Shown here one piece after another: positions 1-11,300 of a stretch of DNA of 64,000 nt. The stretch is from NCBI GenBank assembly GCA_038502055.1, contig JAXRKN010000035.1:562501-626500 (forward strand), written 5' to 3'. The stretch is from Tanytarsus gracilentus. Lineage: Eukaryota; Arthropoda; Insecta; Diptera; Chironomidae. The position numbers and the translations under genes were made by a program. The notes under the pieces were generated by a model. The model saw only the letters and a list, made by a program, of their open reading frames with translations, ran no database searches and was not told where the DNA came from. Each line of letters starts with the position of its first letter. The first letter of the stretch is position 1.

Positions 1-2398
1 TTTTTTTAATCTCAAGCTTCCACGACACATGGATCAATAGCAACCAAAACCCATAAGAAGTGAAGATGAAAATTTAGGAGAAAAAAGAAATAAAAAATTT
101 ATTAAATTTGCAACTAGACATTTTTATCTTTTTATTTAATTAATTTCATGAATTAGGTGATAAGATAACAAAAACGCACATGTCTGAGAGTTGGCAAAGT
201 TTTAAGAGCATTGACTTGTGCTTAGAGATTTTTGATTTTTTGAAATTTTCGAAAATTCTTTTTATAGCTTTTGAAATTTCAATTTCATTTTCCAACTCTA
301 GCTTTTTACTATTATTAACTTTTCATCCCACACAAAAGTTTTCTTCTTACATTTTTTGATTACGTCATGGATCGAACCACTAACGAACATACGATTCTGA
401 AAATGAGAGAAAATGTTCAAGAAGTCTGTTAAATTTCTTTTCTCACATCATTTCCGAAGAATTCTCTTTTAATTCCAGTGATTTACGAAAAAAATGAGAA
501 AACACTGCGAGAAAAATATTTAAAAATTTTTAAAGAAAAATTTAATTTTATAAAATTTAATAGAAAAATTTAATTTTACTAAATTTTATAAAAAATTTTA
601 AATTTACTAAATATTAAAATATTAAAGAAAAATTTAAATTTACTAAATTTTAAAATTTTATAAAAAAAATTTTGTTTTACAAATTAAATTAAAAATTTAT
701 CTCAGTGTTTTTCAAATTATTCATACACGTGAGCTTTTCGTACATCGCGCATGCACTGCTCTCACTTTTTCAACTCATTTCTCTCATTTTCTCTCCTCAT
801 TTATGCAAAGCCGCTGGAGTGTCTACAAAAGCCGACTAATTTTATTTTTCTACGGACGAGAGAAAAATTTTCTCTCACATTTTACTTTTCGCTCGAGACG
901 GTCGATAAAATTTTTCACAATCGAGAAAATTGTAAAGTGAAAAATTAGATTTTTGTGGTGATTTTGAGCGGTTTGAAGTGTTTTTATTGATGAAATCGGA
1001 AGTGGTGATTCTAATTACATTTGAGAACGCCAAAATTCAAATATCGAAAAGTTAAATTTGTAATTTTACGATAAAAAAAAGAAGAAAAAATATTGTGAGG
1101 ATTTATTAAAGCTTTTTCGGGGTGAAAGAGATGAAAAATTAGAGAATGAAAACATTAAAAATAAAAAGTTTAAATTCAAGAACAAAAAGTGTTGATAAAG
1201 TGTCGATGAAAATAAATTTAAATTTTTTCTAAAGAATAAAAAAGAAAAAGTCTGGAAAAAGTGTTTGAAGAAAAGCCACGTGAGAAAAAAATTTTGGAGA
1301 TAGAAAAATAGAGATTTTGTTTTTTAAAATAAGTAAAATTAAAAATCTTAAAAAAATTTGTTGAAAAATTAATTTTCTCGAAGAAATTAAAAACATTTTA
1401 AAAAAAAATTCAAAAACTTCAAAAAACATCAATTTTTAAAAGCAAAACATAATTTTGCACAGTTTAGCAAATTTTTCACATACGCTCATGACTTGCTGTC
1501 AATAATTCATTTTTAAAAAAACACGCTGACTAGAAAAGAAAAGCAGAGAAGTAAAATCGATAAAAAGAGGTGAGAGAAAAAGTACAAGCAAAATTTATAT
1601 TATTTAATGGCTTTCTGCGTTGAAGTTTAATGTGAATTTAATTTATTAGAGTCAGTGCAAAAAAATTCATGAAAGTTTTTGAAAATATTTTTTTGTATTT
1701 TTTAAAATTCTTCAAAAAATATTTCTATAAAAATTTTCTTTTTTCTTCCCAAATTTATTGAATTTCATCTCTGCCGATTTTTTTTTTGGTTTCTTCATCA
1801 AATATAGAAAAACAATTCAAAGTGACGTCACACTTAAAGAAAATTCTCAAAAAAATTTATTTCACTCTCATTTAATAAAATTTTTCGCTCTCAATTCTCA
1901 AACTCACATGTTCTAATTGATGTCTAGACTTGTTTAGGGAAAAATGAGTCAGGAAGTGAAAAATGAAAAGGATTTGTGTGACATTGTTAAAGGATTGTCG
2001 AGGCGCCGGTTTTAATTTAATTTGATGAAGGAAAATGAGGAAAAATTCTACAAGGAAAATTCACATAAAAAAATTTAAATTTTCTAAATTCAAAAAATTC
2101 TAAAAGAATTATTTTTTTTAAAAATAAAATTTAATTTTAGTTCACAATTTTCCTCATTAATTTTTACTAATTTTCCAGGTAATTTTCTTTCATACTCGTC
2201 AACCCCTTTAATTTTCTTTCCTTTTTGACAATTTCTCATGAATTTTTTAACATGCTCGCGTTACGCACCGAAAATTGATTTCGTAAAAACCTTTAACTGA
2301 AATGTTCAAATATTCATAAACAAAAAATTATTTTTATCTTTTTTAGGAAAATTAAACGAAAATAGAATTTAAACTAATTAAGAAGAAGTTAAAAAGTT
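1..2398. other. AT-rich non-coding DNA upstream of the acyl-CoA synthetase
   Basis: I find no exon that I can support here. The sequence is dominated by A/T runs and repeated words built from AATTTTAAA and GAAAAATT. It may contain the promoter and untranslated leader of the synthetase isoform that starts at 2399, but no TATA/initiator pair stands out. Confidence 0.5.
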
Positions 2399-5300
2399 AT
2401 GGCCGGTAGTGAAGGTGATTTTGGTGAGTAGAAAATGTTGAGTAGAATGATTTGGGTGTTGCATAAATTCAAGGGGAACTTTTTGATACTGTAAGAAGTT
2501 TAATTAATTATTTGAATGGAAATGTTTAATTTTATTTAAAAAAAATTAAGAAATTTCAATTTTTTTAAAGCTTTCAAATTTTTGAGTTCAATTTTAATCT
2601 CTTAAAAAATATTTAATAAATTCCAGACCTCAATTAACCTTCAACATTGACACCATCAAAAATCCCTCAAATAATTATTAAAAATCATTTAAATTCTCAA
2701 TGACCACAAATTTAATTCATTTTAAATATTTTTCAATGATTTTTATCACTAAGTATAATTTTACACACTTGCCTCAGTTTTTAGTTAATGTCGGCGATGC
2801 TTCACTGATAAGAGCAATCCAAAAAATAAATTTGTGACCATGAAAAATATTTTGGATCAATTATAAAAGCTGAGTTGTCAATTAATCGCATGAATTGCCG
2901 GCAAAATATTGCTACTAAAAAATTTGACTTAGTTTTGTTGAAGATGTGAATGGAAAAAGTTGTTTGAAAAATAATAATAAAAAAATTGGAAATTAGCAAA
3001 AAAATTAAATAAAATTTTAAAAAAATTCAAATTAATAAAAAAGTTAAATAAAATTATTAAAAAATCTAAAAATAAATAAATAAATTTTAAAAAATTCAAA
3101 TAAATTTTCTTAAAAATTTTATTTATTTTTATTAAATTTTTTGAATCCATCAGAAGTCATCGAACCAGTTCGTTAAGTAGTCAATTCACTTGTGTCAATA
3201 AATTGCAAGATAAAAAAATTGAGAGAAGTTTTTACGAGAAAAAAAAAATTAGTCTTAAACTAAATTTCCGAGATAAAACGTTCAAAAAGTTCAAAAGTGG
3301 GTTAAAAAAATTTAAAACTTTAAAAATTCCAATTTAAAATTTTTGCAGTGACCGAAATGGATAACGACTCGATTCTGCAGTACGTCGGCGGTTCGTCCGG
3401 TGCCATCGCACTAACTGGAATTGTCACTGCATCTGCAATTTATCTCGCAACTCGACCGAAACCAGAAAATCCGCTCGTGCCTCTCGATCAGCAGACAGTC
3501 ATCATTAAAGAGACCGAAAATGTGAGTAAAAAATATTTTTACGAGTTTTATAAATAAATTCATCGTACGCTCGGAGATGATGTCGACAATTAATCATTTG
3601 AAGAAAGACTTGCAGATGATGACGTTATGGATGTTAAAAAATGAGCGTGAGAAGGTGAAAAGCGTGTGGGATTTAGTGATGATGGAAATTAGAGAAAAAA
3701 AATTGAATTTATGTGAGAAAAATTTTGGGAGAAAATGTGACGTAAAATTTTTTGCAAGGGGGAATAACTCTGAAATAATTCAAGGGGGAAATTACTCTAA
3801 ATTTTTTATTTTCTTTTTAAATTATTTAATTTTTTTCTGTAAATTAATTTGTGAAAATTATTTTAAAGACTTTAAAAAATTAAAATTATCTTTAAATAAT
3901 TTTAAAACCAAATTTAATCATGCAAATATTTATTGTTCAACTCAAAATAATCGTCAGCATAATAAACGAGTTTAAAGTCATCGAGTTTTCTCATCAGATG
4001 AAAATCTTCTCGGCAAATTTTTATGAATGAATCTGAAGCGCGCAGAACTTTTACATCTTTCTTCATCGTCACTTTGATTGGTTTTTGGTATCGAAGCTCT
4101 TGGAAAATCTCAAAATACTTCAATGTTTTCATTGTGTGATGCAGATTTTGGGTGATTTTAGAGATTTCAATTTTTATGCTCTCGACAACATAATAAACTT
4201 CGAATTGCGAAATTATGAGCGCTTCGAGGTGTTTGTTAGTCTTAAGTAAATTTTCCCAATCTTCGAATTTGAGGAAGGGATGAACTTGTGAGAGTTTTAA
4301 ACTTCGAATGTTTTCGAATTTGATGGTTTGAAGAAATTTAGGCTTTGAATTTTCCACGTAGAGAGTTTTGAGGGCTTTGAGGTTGACACAACTGAGAAAT
4401 TGATCGGATGAGTTTGTTTTGAGATTGATAACCTGAAATGCAAAGAAAGAAAAATTAGTTAAAAAATAAATTGCTTTAGATTTTTTAAGAAAAAAATTGT
4501 TGAATTTTGTCGATAAGTTACGAAAAATTTGTTGACATAATTTGGAATTATTTAAATAACAAATTTTACTAAAAATATAATATGTCAACAATTTGTCAAT
4601 AATTTTTTAATTATTTTTGTAGATAATTTTGTGTTGATTTTTGTCGACAAATTGCGACAATTTTTTTGAAAGAATTTAAATTTCTGACGATTTTTGTCGA
4701 TAAATTTTTTTTGATTTTTGTCGACAAATTGCAAAGAATTTAATTAAAAATAACATTTACATGTCAACAATTTGTCGACAAGTTTTGTTGATTTTTTCGA
4801 CTAAAATTGTTAAAAATTTAAATTCAAAATTCTTGAAAATTTAAAACATTTTTTTATCCAAATTTTACCTTCAAATTTTCCAAATTCTTCAACTTTTCCA
4901 CGATAAAGTTGATCGGTTGTTCAATTCCATACTGACTTCTCGTGACTAAAGTCAAATCTCTGATTCCAAAATGAAAACTTTTCTTCGCAGCCTCAATCGA
5001 GTCAATGAAAGTTTTTACGCTCACAAAATTTGTCGCCAAAGTTAAAGATTTTAATTTTTGCATTTTAAAAAGTTGACTAAAAAATTCAACAGGTTCAACT
5101 TCTTTGTGCACTTCAACGTCCTCTAAAGTTTCGCTAAAAATCTCCAAAGTTTTCATAAAATTTTCATTTCTTGAAATTCCACAATTTAAAATTAATTTTC
5201 TAAGCTCAAATCGAATCATGTAAGAAATGTCTCTGTTAAAAAGTGATTTCAACATAATTTCACTAAATCCACTCAATTCGAGAGTGTGTAAGTCCTCTTG

Positions 5301-8300
5301 ACACCACAAAAGTCTCACGAATTCACTCGTGACGTTGAAATGTGAAAAATCCATTCGAAGTTTATCGACTTGAGGGTCGTGCAGGTAAAGTCGAAGGAGT
5401 TTTCCGACCGCTTGCGAATTGTCGACATCGAGACGCCGCAAATTTTCCAAATCGACATAAAATTTGCGAAATTTTCGGGTAAAAACTTCCGCTGAAATGT
5501 GAACATTTGAAAGTTTCAAAGTTTCAGTTTTTCTCGTTCGTTTTAAAAGATCCCGAAAGTGCTGTGGTTCGTCAAAGTTGCAGTGCTGAAAACTCAAGTC
5601 GCGAACATTTTCGCCATTTTCTCTCACAAATTCACTTTTCTGCGTCCAATTTTCGTCGAGAATTAATTTGAGTTTTCTCATGGACACTGGTGAGGTTACG
5701 ATGACGTCATGAAGCCATCCGGTGATGTTGAGGAGCGATTTGAGGTCTTCAGGTTGAAGATATTCAAAAATCAACTCGAGAAGTTCGAACGGAAGAAAGT
5801 TGAATGGGTTGAGGTGAAGGAATTCTTCGTCCGAGGGGTGAAAAGGGATGAAAATTGTCATTTTGGTAGCTCCTTTATTTAAGGTTTCAGTGTTTATTTT
5901 TTTGATATTAATATTTAAGGGTTTAGAATCTTAAAATTAGATCTGTTGGTTAAAATTTGACTTTTTATAGCTCCGCTTTATAAATATTTGGTGTTTTATA
6001 GCTCCGTTATTAAAAGTTTTAGGTATTTTATTTTTTTGTGTACTTTTTAACTTTTTATATTTTTTTTATATTTAAAATTTTCATATCTTTACGTTAAAAA
6101 ATTCACATTTTTTAAATTTAATTTTAATTTCTATTTTTTTTACTGAATTTTTTAAATTTTTTTTAAAATTAAATTTTCTAAATTTTCTTTTAATTAAATT
6201 TTTCTAAATTTTCTTTTAGTTAAATTATTAAAATTTTCCTTTAATTAAATTTTCTAAATTTTGTATTTTTCACTTTTTAATTTAAAAAAATTCACAAAAT
6301 ATTTTTTAAATATTTTTACTCTAATTCAAATTTATTTCTTCTTAAATCTCAATTAAAATTTAATATTTTATTCCGTTCTCAATGAGATAATCGATCGAAC
6401 TGAAATAAATTTATAAAAAGCTTTTTCAATTATTATTACACAATTGACAAAAAATAAGAAGAAGAAGGACACAAACAAAGCTAAAGAGAGAAAAGTGAAG
6501 TTTAATGAAAAGTAAAAAAGTTTTCAAGTTGAAAGTCATGATCAAATTGCAAGTTTGATAGAATCTAAATTGATTTTGTGTTGGTGAATGAATTTCAAAT
6601 GAGAGAAAATAAAAAAGATTCGATTGAGAAAAAAAATCGATGAAAATTTTATAAAACTAAGAATTTTAAAAAAATAACCAAAAGTTTTAAAATTTCAAAA
6701 TAATAAAAAAACATTCAAAAAATCAATTTCTGATTTTTATTTCAAAAATTTAACAGCAAAAAATATAAAAATTGGAATTTCGACGAGTCATAAAATAATT
6801 TTTTATCGCTTCCTGTCTAAAAATATTTTAAAGCGATTTTTTCCGCCCATTAAAAAATAATTGCTGACGCACTAAATTTCGTCTAAAACAGCCAAGCCTC
6901 TCATTTGATTCCGTCATTCTTAAGTTCATGTGATTTTGTATCAAAAATAAATTTTTTATTAAAGATTAAATTTTCCCTCAAAAATTGTTGTGGAAACTTT
7001 TTTTTTCTAAACATCTTTTACGAGCTCATAAACCGACAGCTCTATAAACAATCAAAGCTCATTTCAAACCAGGTGGAAACATTTTGAGTCTTTCATTTAA
7101 ACAATTCATAAAATTTTCATCTGGCGACAGTGGCAATCATGTGAGAAAGTCTCGAGCAAAATATTGAAAAATGTGAATTGAAAATTGTTTTTGTTATTTT
7201 CATCTTTGCGCTATTTTTAGTTGTGCGAAATCGAGACACTTTTCGTGAATGAGTTTTTCTCTTAGCGAGAGACAAAAAGAGCGATTGCGAATTTTTTTTG
7301 AGTTGATTTTGAGGCAAGGGTTGGAAATTTTTGAGGTTTTTAAATTTGTAAAAATATGAAATTATTCAAGGCTTGAGAATTCAAAAATTTGGGAACGTTT
7401 AAAAGCGTTCATGAGCGTTCAAAAGCATTCATGAGCGTTCATTAGCGTTTAAGAGCGTTCATGAGCGTTTAAAGCGTTCATAAAAATTCCTGAGCGTTTG
7501 AGAGTTTTTATGGCCACAATAGTTTTAAGTTCTCAGGCCTGGTAGTTATTTTCAAAATTTAAATTTTACTTTAAACTTTAAAAAATTATAAAATCAAATT
7601 GTTTTTAAATTTCTTTAAAATTATTTTTCTGTCCTAATTTCTATTTTCCATCCCTTGCAATCTCTCAACCAAATAAAATTTATTTTTTACTCTTTCTCAT
7701 CAATTTTTCCTTAACTCAAAACACGGAAGAGATTTTCAAAAAAAAATTTCTCTTTCTCATCTCAAGAAAATTAAACGAGAAAAAGCGAATCACAATTTTT
7801 TTAAATCACTTAGCTGAGAGACTTTGCCGAGTTGATTAGCGGTTGTCGCGGTGAAAAGAAGTCGAGAGAAAAAAATAATAAAAAATTAATGAAAAAAATT
7901 TTCCGAAAATAAAAAGAAGATGCAAAAAAATTGTTACAAAATAAAAAAGGAAGAATTTGCGAAAAAAAAGTGAAAAATTTAAAAATTAAATCACAAAAAA
8001 TCGATTCTCGCCTCGCAAAATTCATCAACAACATTGCACACTGATAAAAATAGAAAAGTGATTTAAAATCCTTCTAATTAATCACGACAGTAATTTGACA
8101 CAACTGTCTGAACTTGGCTGGTCGCAAGCAACCGCCAAAAAAATAATTTAAATTCTTTAAACAATCGAAGTGACGAAAAAATGATTAAAATACATCGTCT
8201 ATGGCATCGAGCGAGTTGTGAAATTTGCGACAAAGAAAAACTTAATTAATTAGAGAAGAATTTAGCGAGGAAATTTTTGAGATTTTGCGACAATTGAAAA

Positions 8301-11300
8301 TTTTATGCGAGTGTGAAAGTGAAAATTGTGTGCACGAAAAAAGAATGTCTTGTTGCAAGGCGGCGAGTCCACTCAGGCCACCCATCGACTTGGCGAATCA
8401 AAGCGAGAGTTTGAAGGTAAAAAAATTTGAGATGAAAATTTTACAAATTTTAAAATAAAAATTTATGAAATTTTGAAAACTTTTTTTTAAAATTTCAAAT
8501 TATTTTTTATAAACTTTTGAAATTTCATCTTAAAAAAAATTCATAATTTTCCTCAAATTTGATACAAAATTTAATTTATTGTGTAAAAAATTTTTGAAAT
8601 TTTTAGTGAAATTTTTGACAAATTTTAAGTGAAATTTTTGACAAATTTTAAGTGAAATTTTTGTCAAGTTTTCAATAAAATTTTAAAATTCTTAAATTCA
8701 AGAAATTTTGAAAAATTCAAATTAATTTTTAAAAAAATTTCATAATTTATCTTAATTTTTTCAACTTTCTGACAAAATTAATCAAATTGTCAAACTTTCC
8801 ACATGACCAGACCAGACTTGATGTCACACTTTTTTTGTTATGTCTTCTTTTCTTTTTATAAAACAACAATTCGATGATGAAAATCATGGTTTTTGTATTG
8901 AAATAGAAAAAGAAGTCAACTGACTTGAAAATTGGCATGACGTGGAGCATTTAACTCGGTTCGAGTGTCATGTGGTCGCTATCACATGTCGATGATGAAT
9001 CTTTTAACAAAACCGGAGGCCGGTCGATTGTTTCGTGGGTTGATGACGAATATTTTTTTAATGAACGTTGCGTTGAATTATTGACGATTTAATGAGGAAA
9101 CTTTGCAGACGCAAACAGTTTTTTTTGAGATGTGAATTTTTAAAAGTGAGAGAAAATTTATTTTTTTCAAAAAATTAAAACTCTTTTAAATAAAGTTAAT
9201 CTCATAATTACACAATAAAAAATTAATTGCTTTTCCCACGCTCCTCAACAACAATCTCATTTTACACCACTGACATAATGTCACAAAATATCCCGCCAGA
9301 TGTTTTCAACTTTTCACAAAAAAAAAACATAAAAAATTTCACTCAACAAAAAGAAAATTTAGAGACGAAATTTTTCACTATTTTGTTGCTAATTAAAATT
9401 GCATGCGCAAAAATTTATTGCGAAATTAAAAATGAAACTAAGTATGCGCGATGAGTTTGCTTTAATGCATCTGGTGACGGCCTAGTTGGTTTATTAATAA
9501 GCTTAAAGGGAACTTCATAAATTGTTGCAAACTTTTAAAACTTCCCGAGTCAATAAATCAAAATAAAAAAAGTTAAAATCACCAAAATGAAAATATTTTC
9601 GCTAAAAACTGCAACAGATGCGCTTCATCGCTGAATTTATCATTCGACGGCGAAATTTTTGTTTATTTTCATTGCGCGATTGCGAAAATAATTTTCGTTT
9701 CATAATTTATGATTTCAATTAGAAAAGATGAAGGTTGAAATTTACGTGCGAAAATTGCTTTTGATTGCGAGCCAAAGACAATAAGGCGAACCTTTAGATG
9801 TGAGAGGGAAATTAGAGAAGAATTTGAATGAAATTTTATTAAGGATTAAATTGCAAGTTTGAGGGCTTGTAGGCTAATGAGTTTTAGATTGGTCGCAATA
9901 AATTTTTTAGATCACAAAAAAATGTTAAAATTTAAAAAAAATGTAAATTTATAAAAAAAATCAAGGGTTAGACACTGGATCATGGATTTAATTAAGTTTA
10001 CACTAACTCACAATAATTAAATTTCTAAACCTAAATTTGAATTTTTTAAAATTTAATTTAATTTTTTGTAAATTAAAATTTTAATGAAAATCAAGGGGTG
10101 GAAGCTAGTTAATAAATTTCTCAAGTTTTTCAACTGCCAAAAACATTTTAAAATTCATACACAAAAAATGCTTAATTTTTTATTTAAAATTTTTCAAAAA
10201 ATCAAGGGGTGGAAACTGATTTTTGCTCGTTTCTCAAATTCTCTTAAAAAACTTTAAATCTCAAAGTTTAAAAATATTCTATTCAAAAAATTGTAAAATT
10301 GCCAATATTTGTAAAAGTCAAGGGGTTGAAACTACAGATTTTAAAATAAACCCAAGTATCTCACCCTAAAAAAATTCTAACCTCAAATTTCCAAAATCTC
10401 TTTTTGCAAAAAATCCACTTTTCCCTCTTGATCGAAAAAATGTCGCTCCTTACCATCATCATGAGTGTAAAAGTGGCAAGGCAAAAATATTTTCACGTAA
10501 ATTCTAAAAATAAATAAACAAATTTTTCTTCTCGCTCACGAAAATCTCGATCATATGTTTCTTCGACTTTTATCGCAGTCGCAAATCGAGAATCTTTGTC
10601 AAGGTCAGATTCGACAAGAGAGAAGCAGGGAAGTGGTAATTGACGGTGAAGGTCGCGAGCTCAATCTGTGACTAATGCGATTTTAAATTCTTTTCGCGCG
10701 CCTAGACTAAAAAAAGTCTTTTCTTCTTACATTACAGGGTGCCGAACAAATTCACGTTTCTCGATTCTATAAAGAGGCAAAAGATGGAAAATTTATCGAA
10801 TATCAAACGGAAGATTGTCAAACACTTTATCAGACATTCAGACAAGGCGCTTATGACTCTAACAATGGACCGTGCTTAGGTTGGAGGGAGAATCAGTCGT
10901 CACCGTATCAAGTAATTATTTTTTATTATTTTCAAATCCAAAGTTTACATTTTTCTCATCTTCCAGTGGATGAACTACAACGAAGCTCTTCTTCGCGCCA
11001 AAAACTTCGGATCAGGCTTGATTGGTTTGGGTCTCGAAACCGGCCCTAAAACCTTCGTCTGCATCTACTCGCAAAATCGTCCCGAGTGGGTTTTATGCGA
11101 GCAAGGTTGCTACAATTACAGTTTAGTTCTCGTTCCACTCTACGACACTCTCGGACCGGATGCTTGTGCATTCATCATTAATCAAACGGAATCAACGCTT
11201 GTGGTTGTTGAGGATGACAAAAAAGTCAATTTGCTTTTGGATAAAGCGCCACGAAATCTCAAAAAACTTATTGTGATTAAGCCACTTCGCGTGGAGACTT

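Noticed and set aside
3577..3975. 132-codon open stretch after the second Acsl exon
   Set aside because: Starts in intron sequence, has no family features, and runs into the convergent F-box gene.
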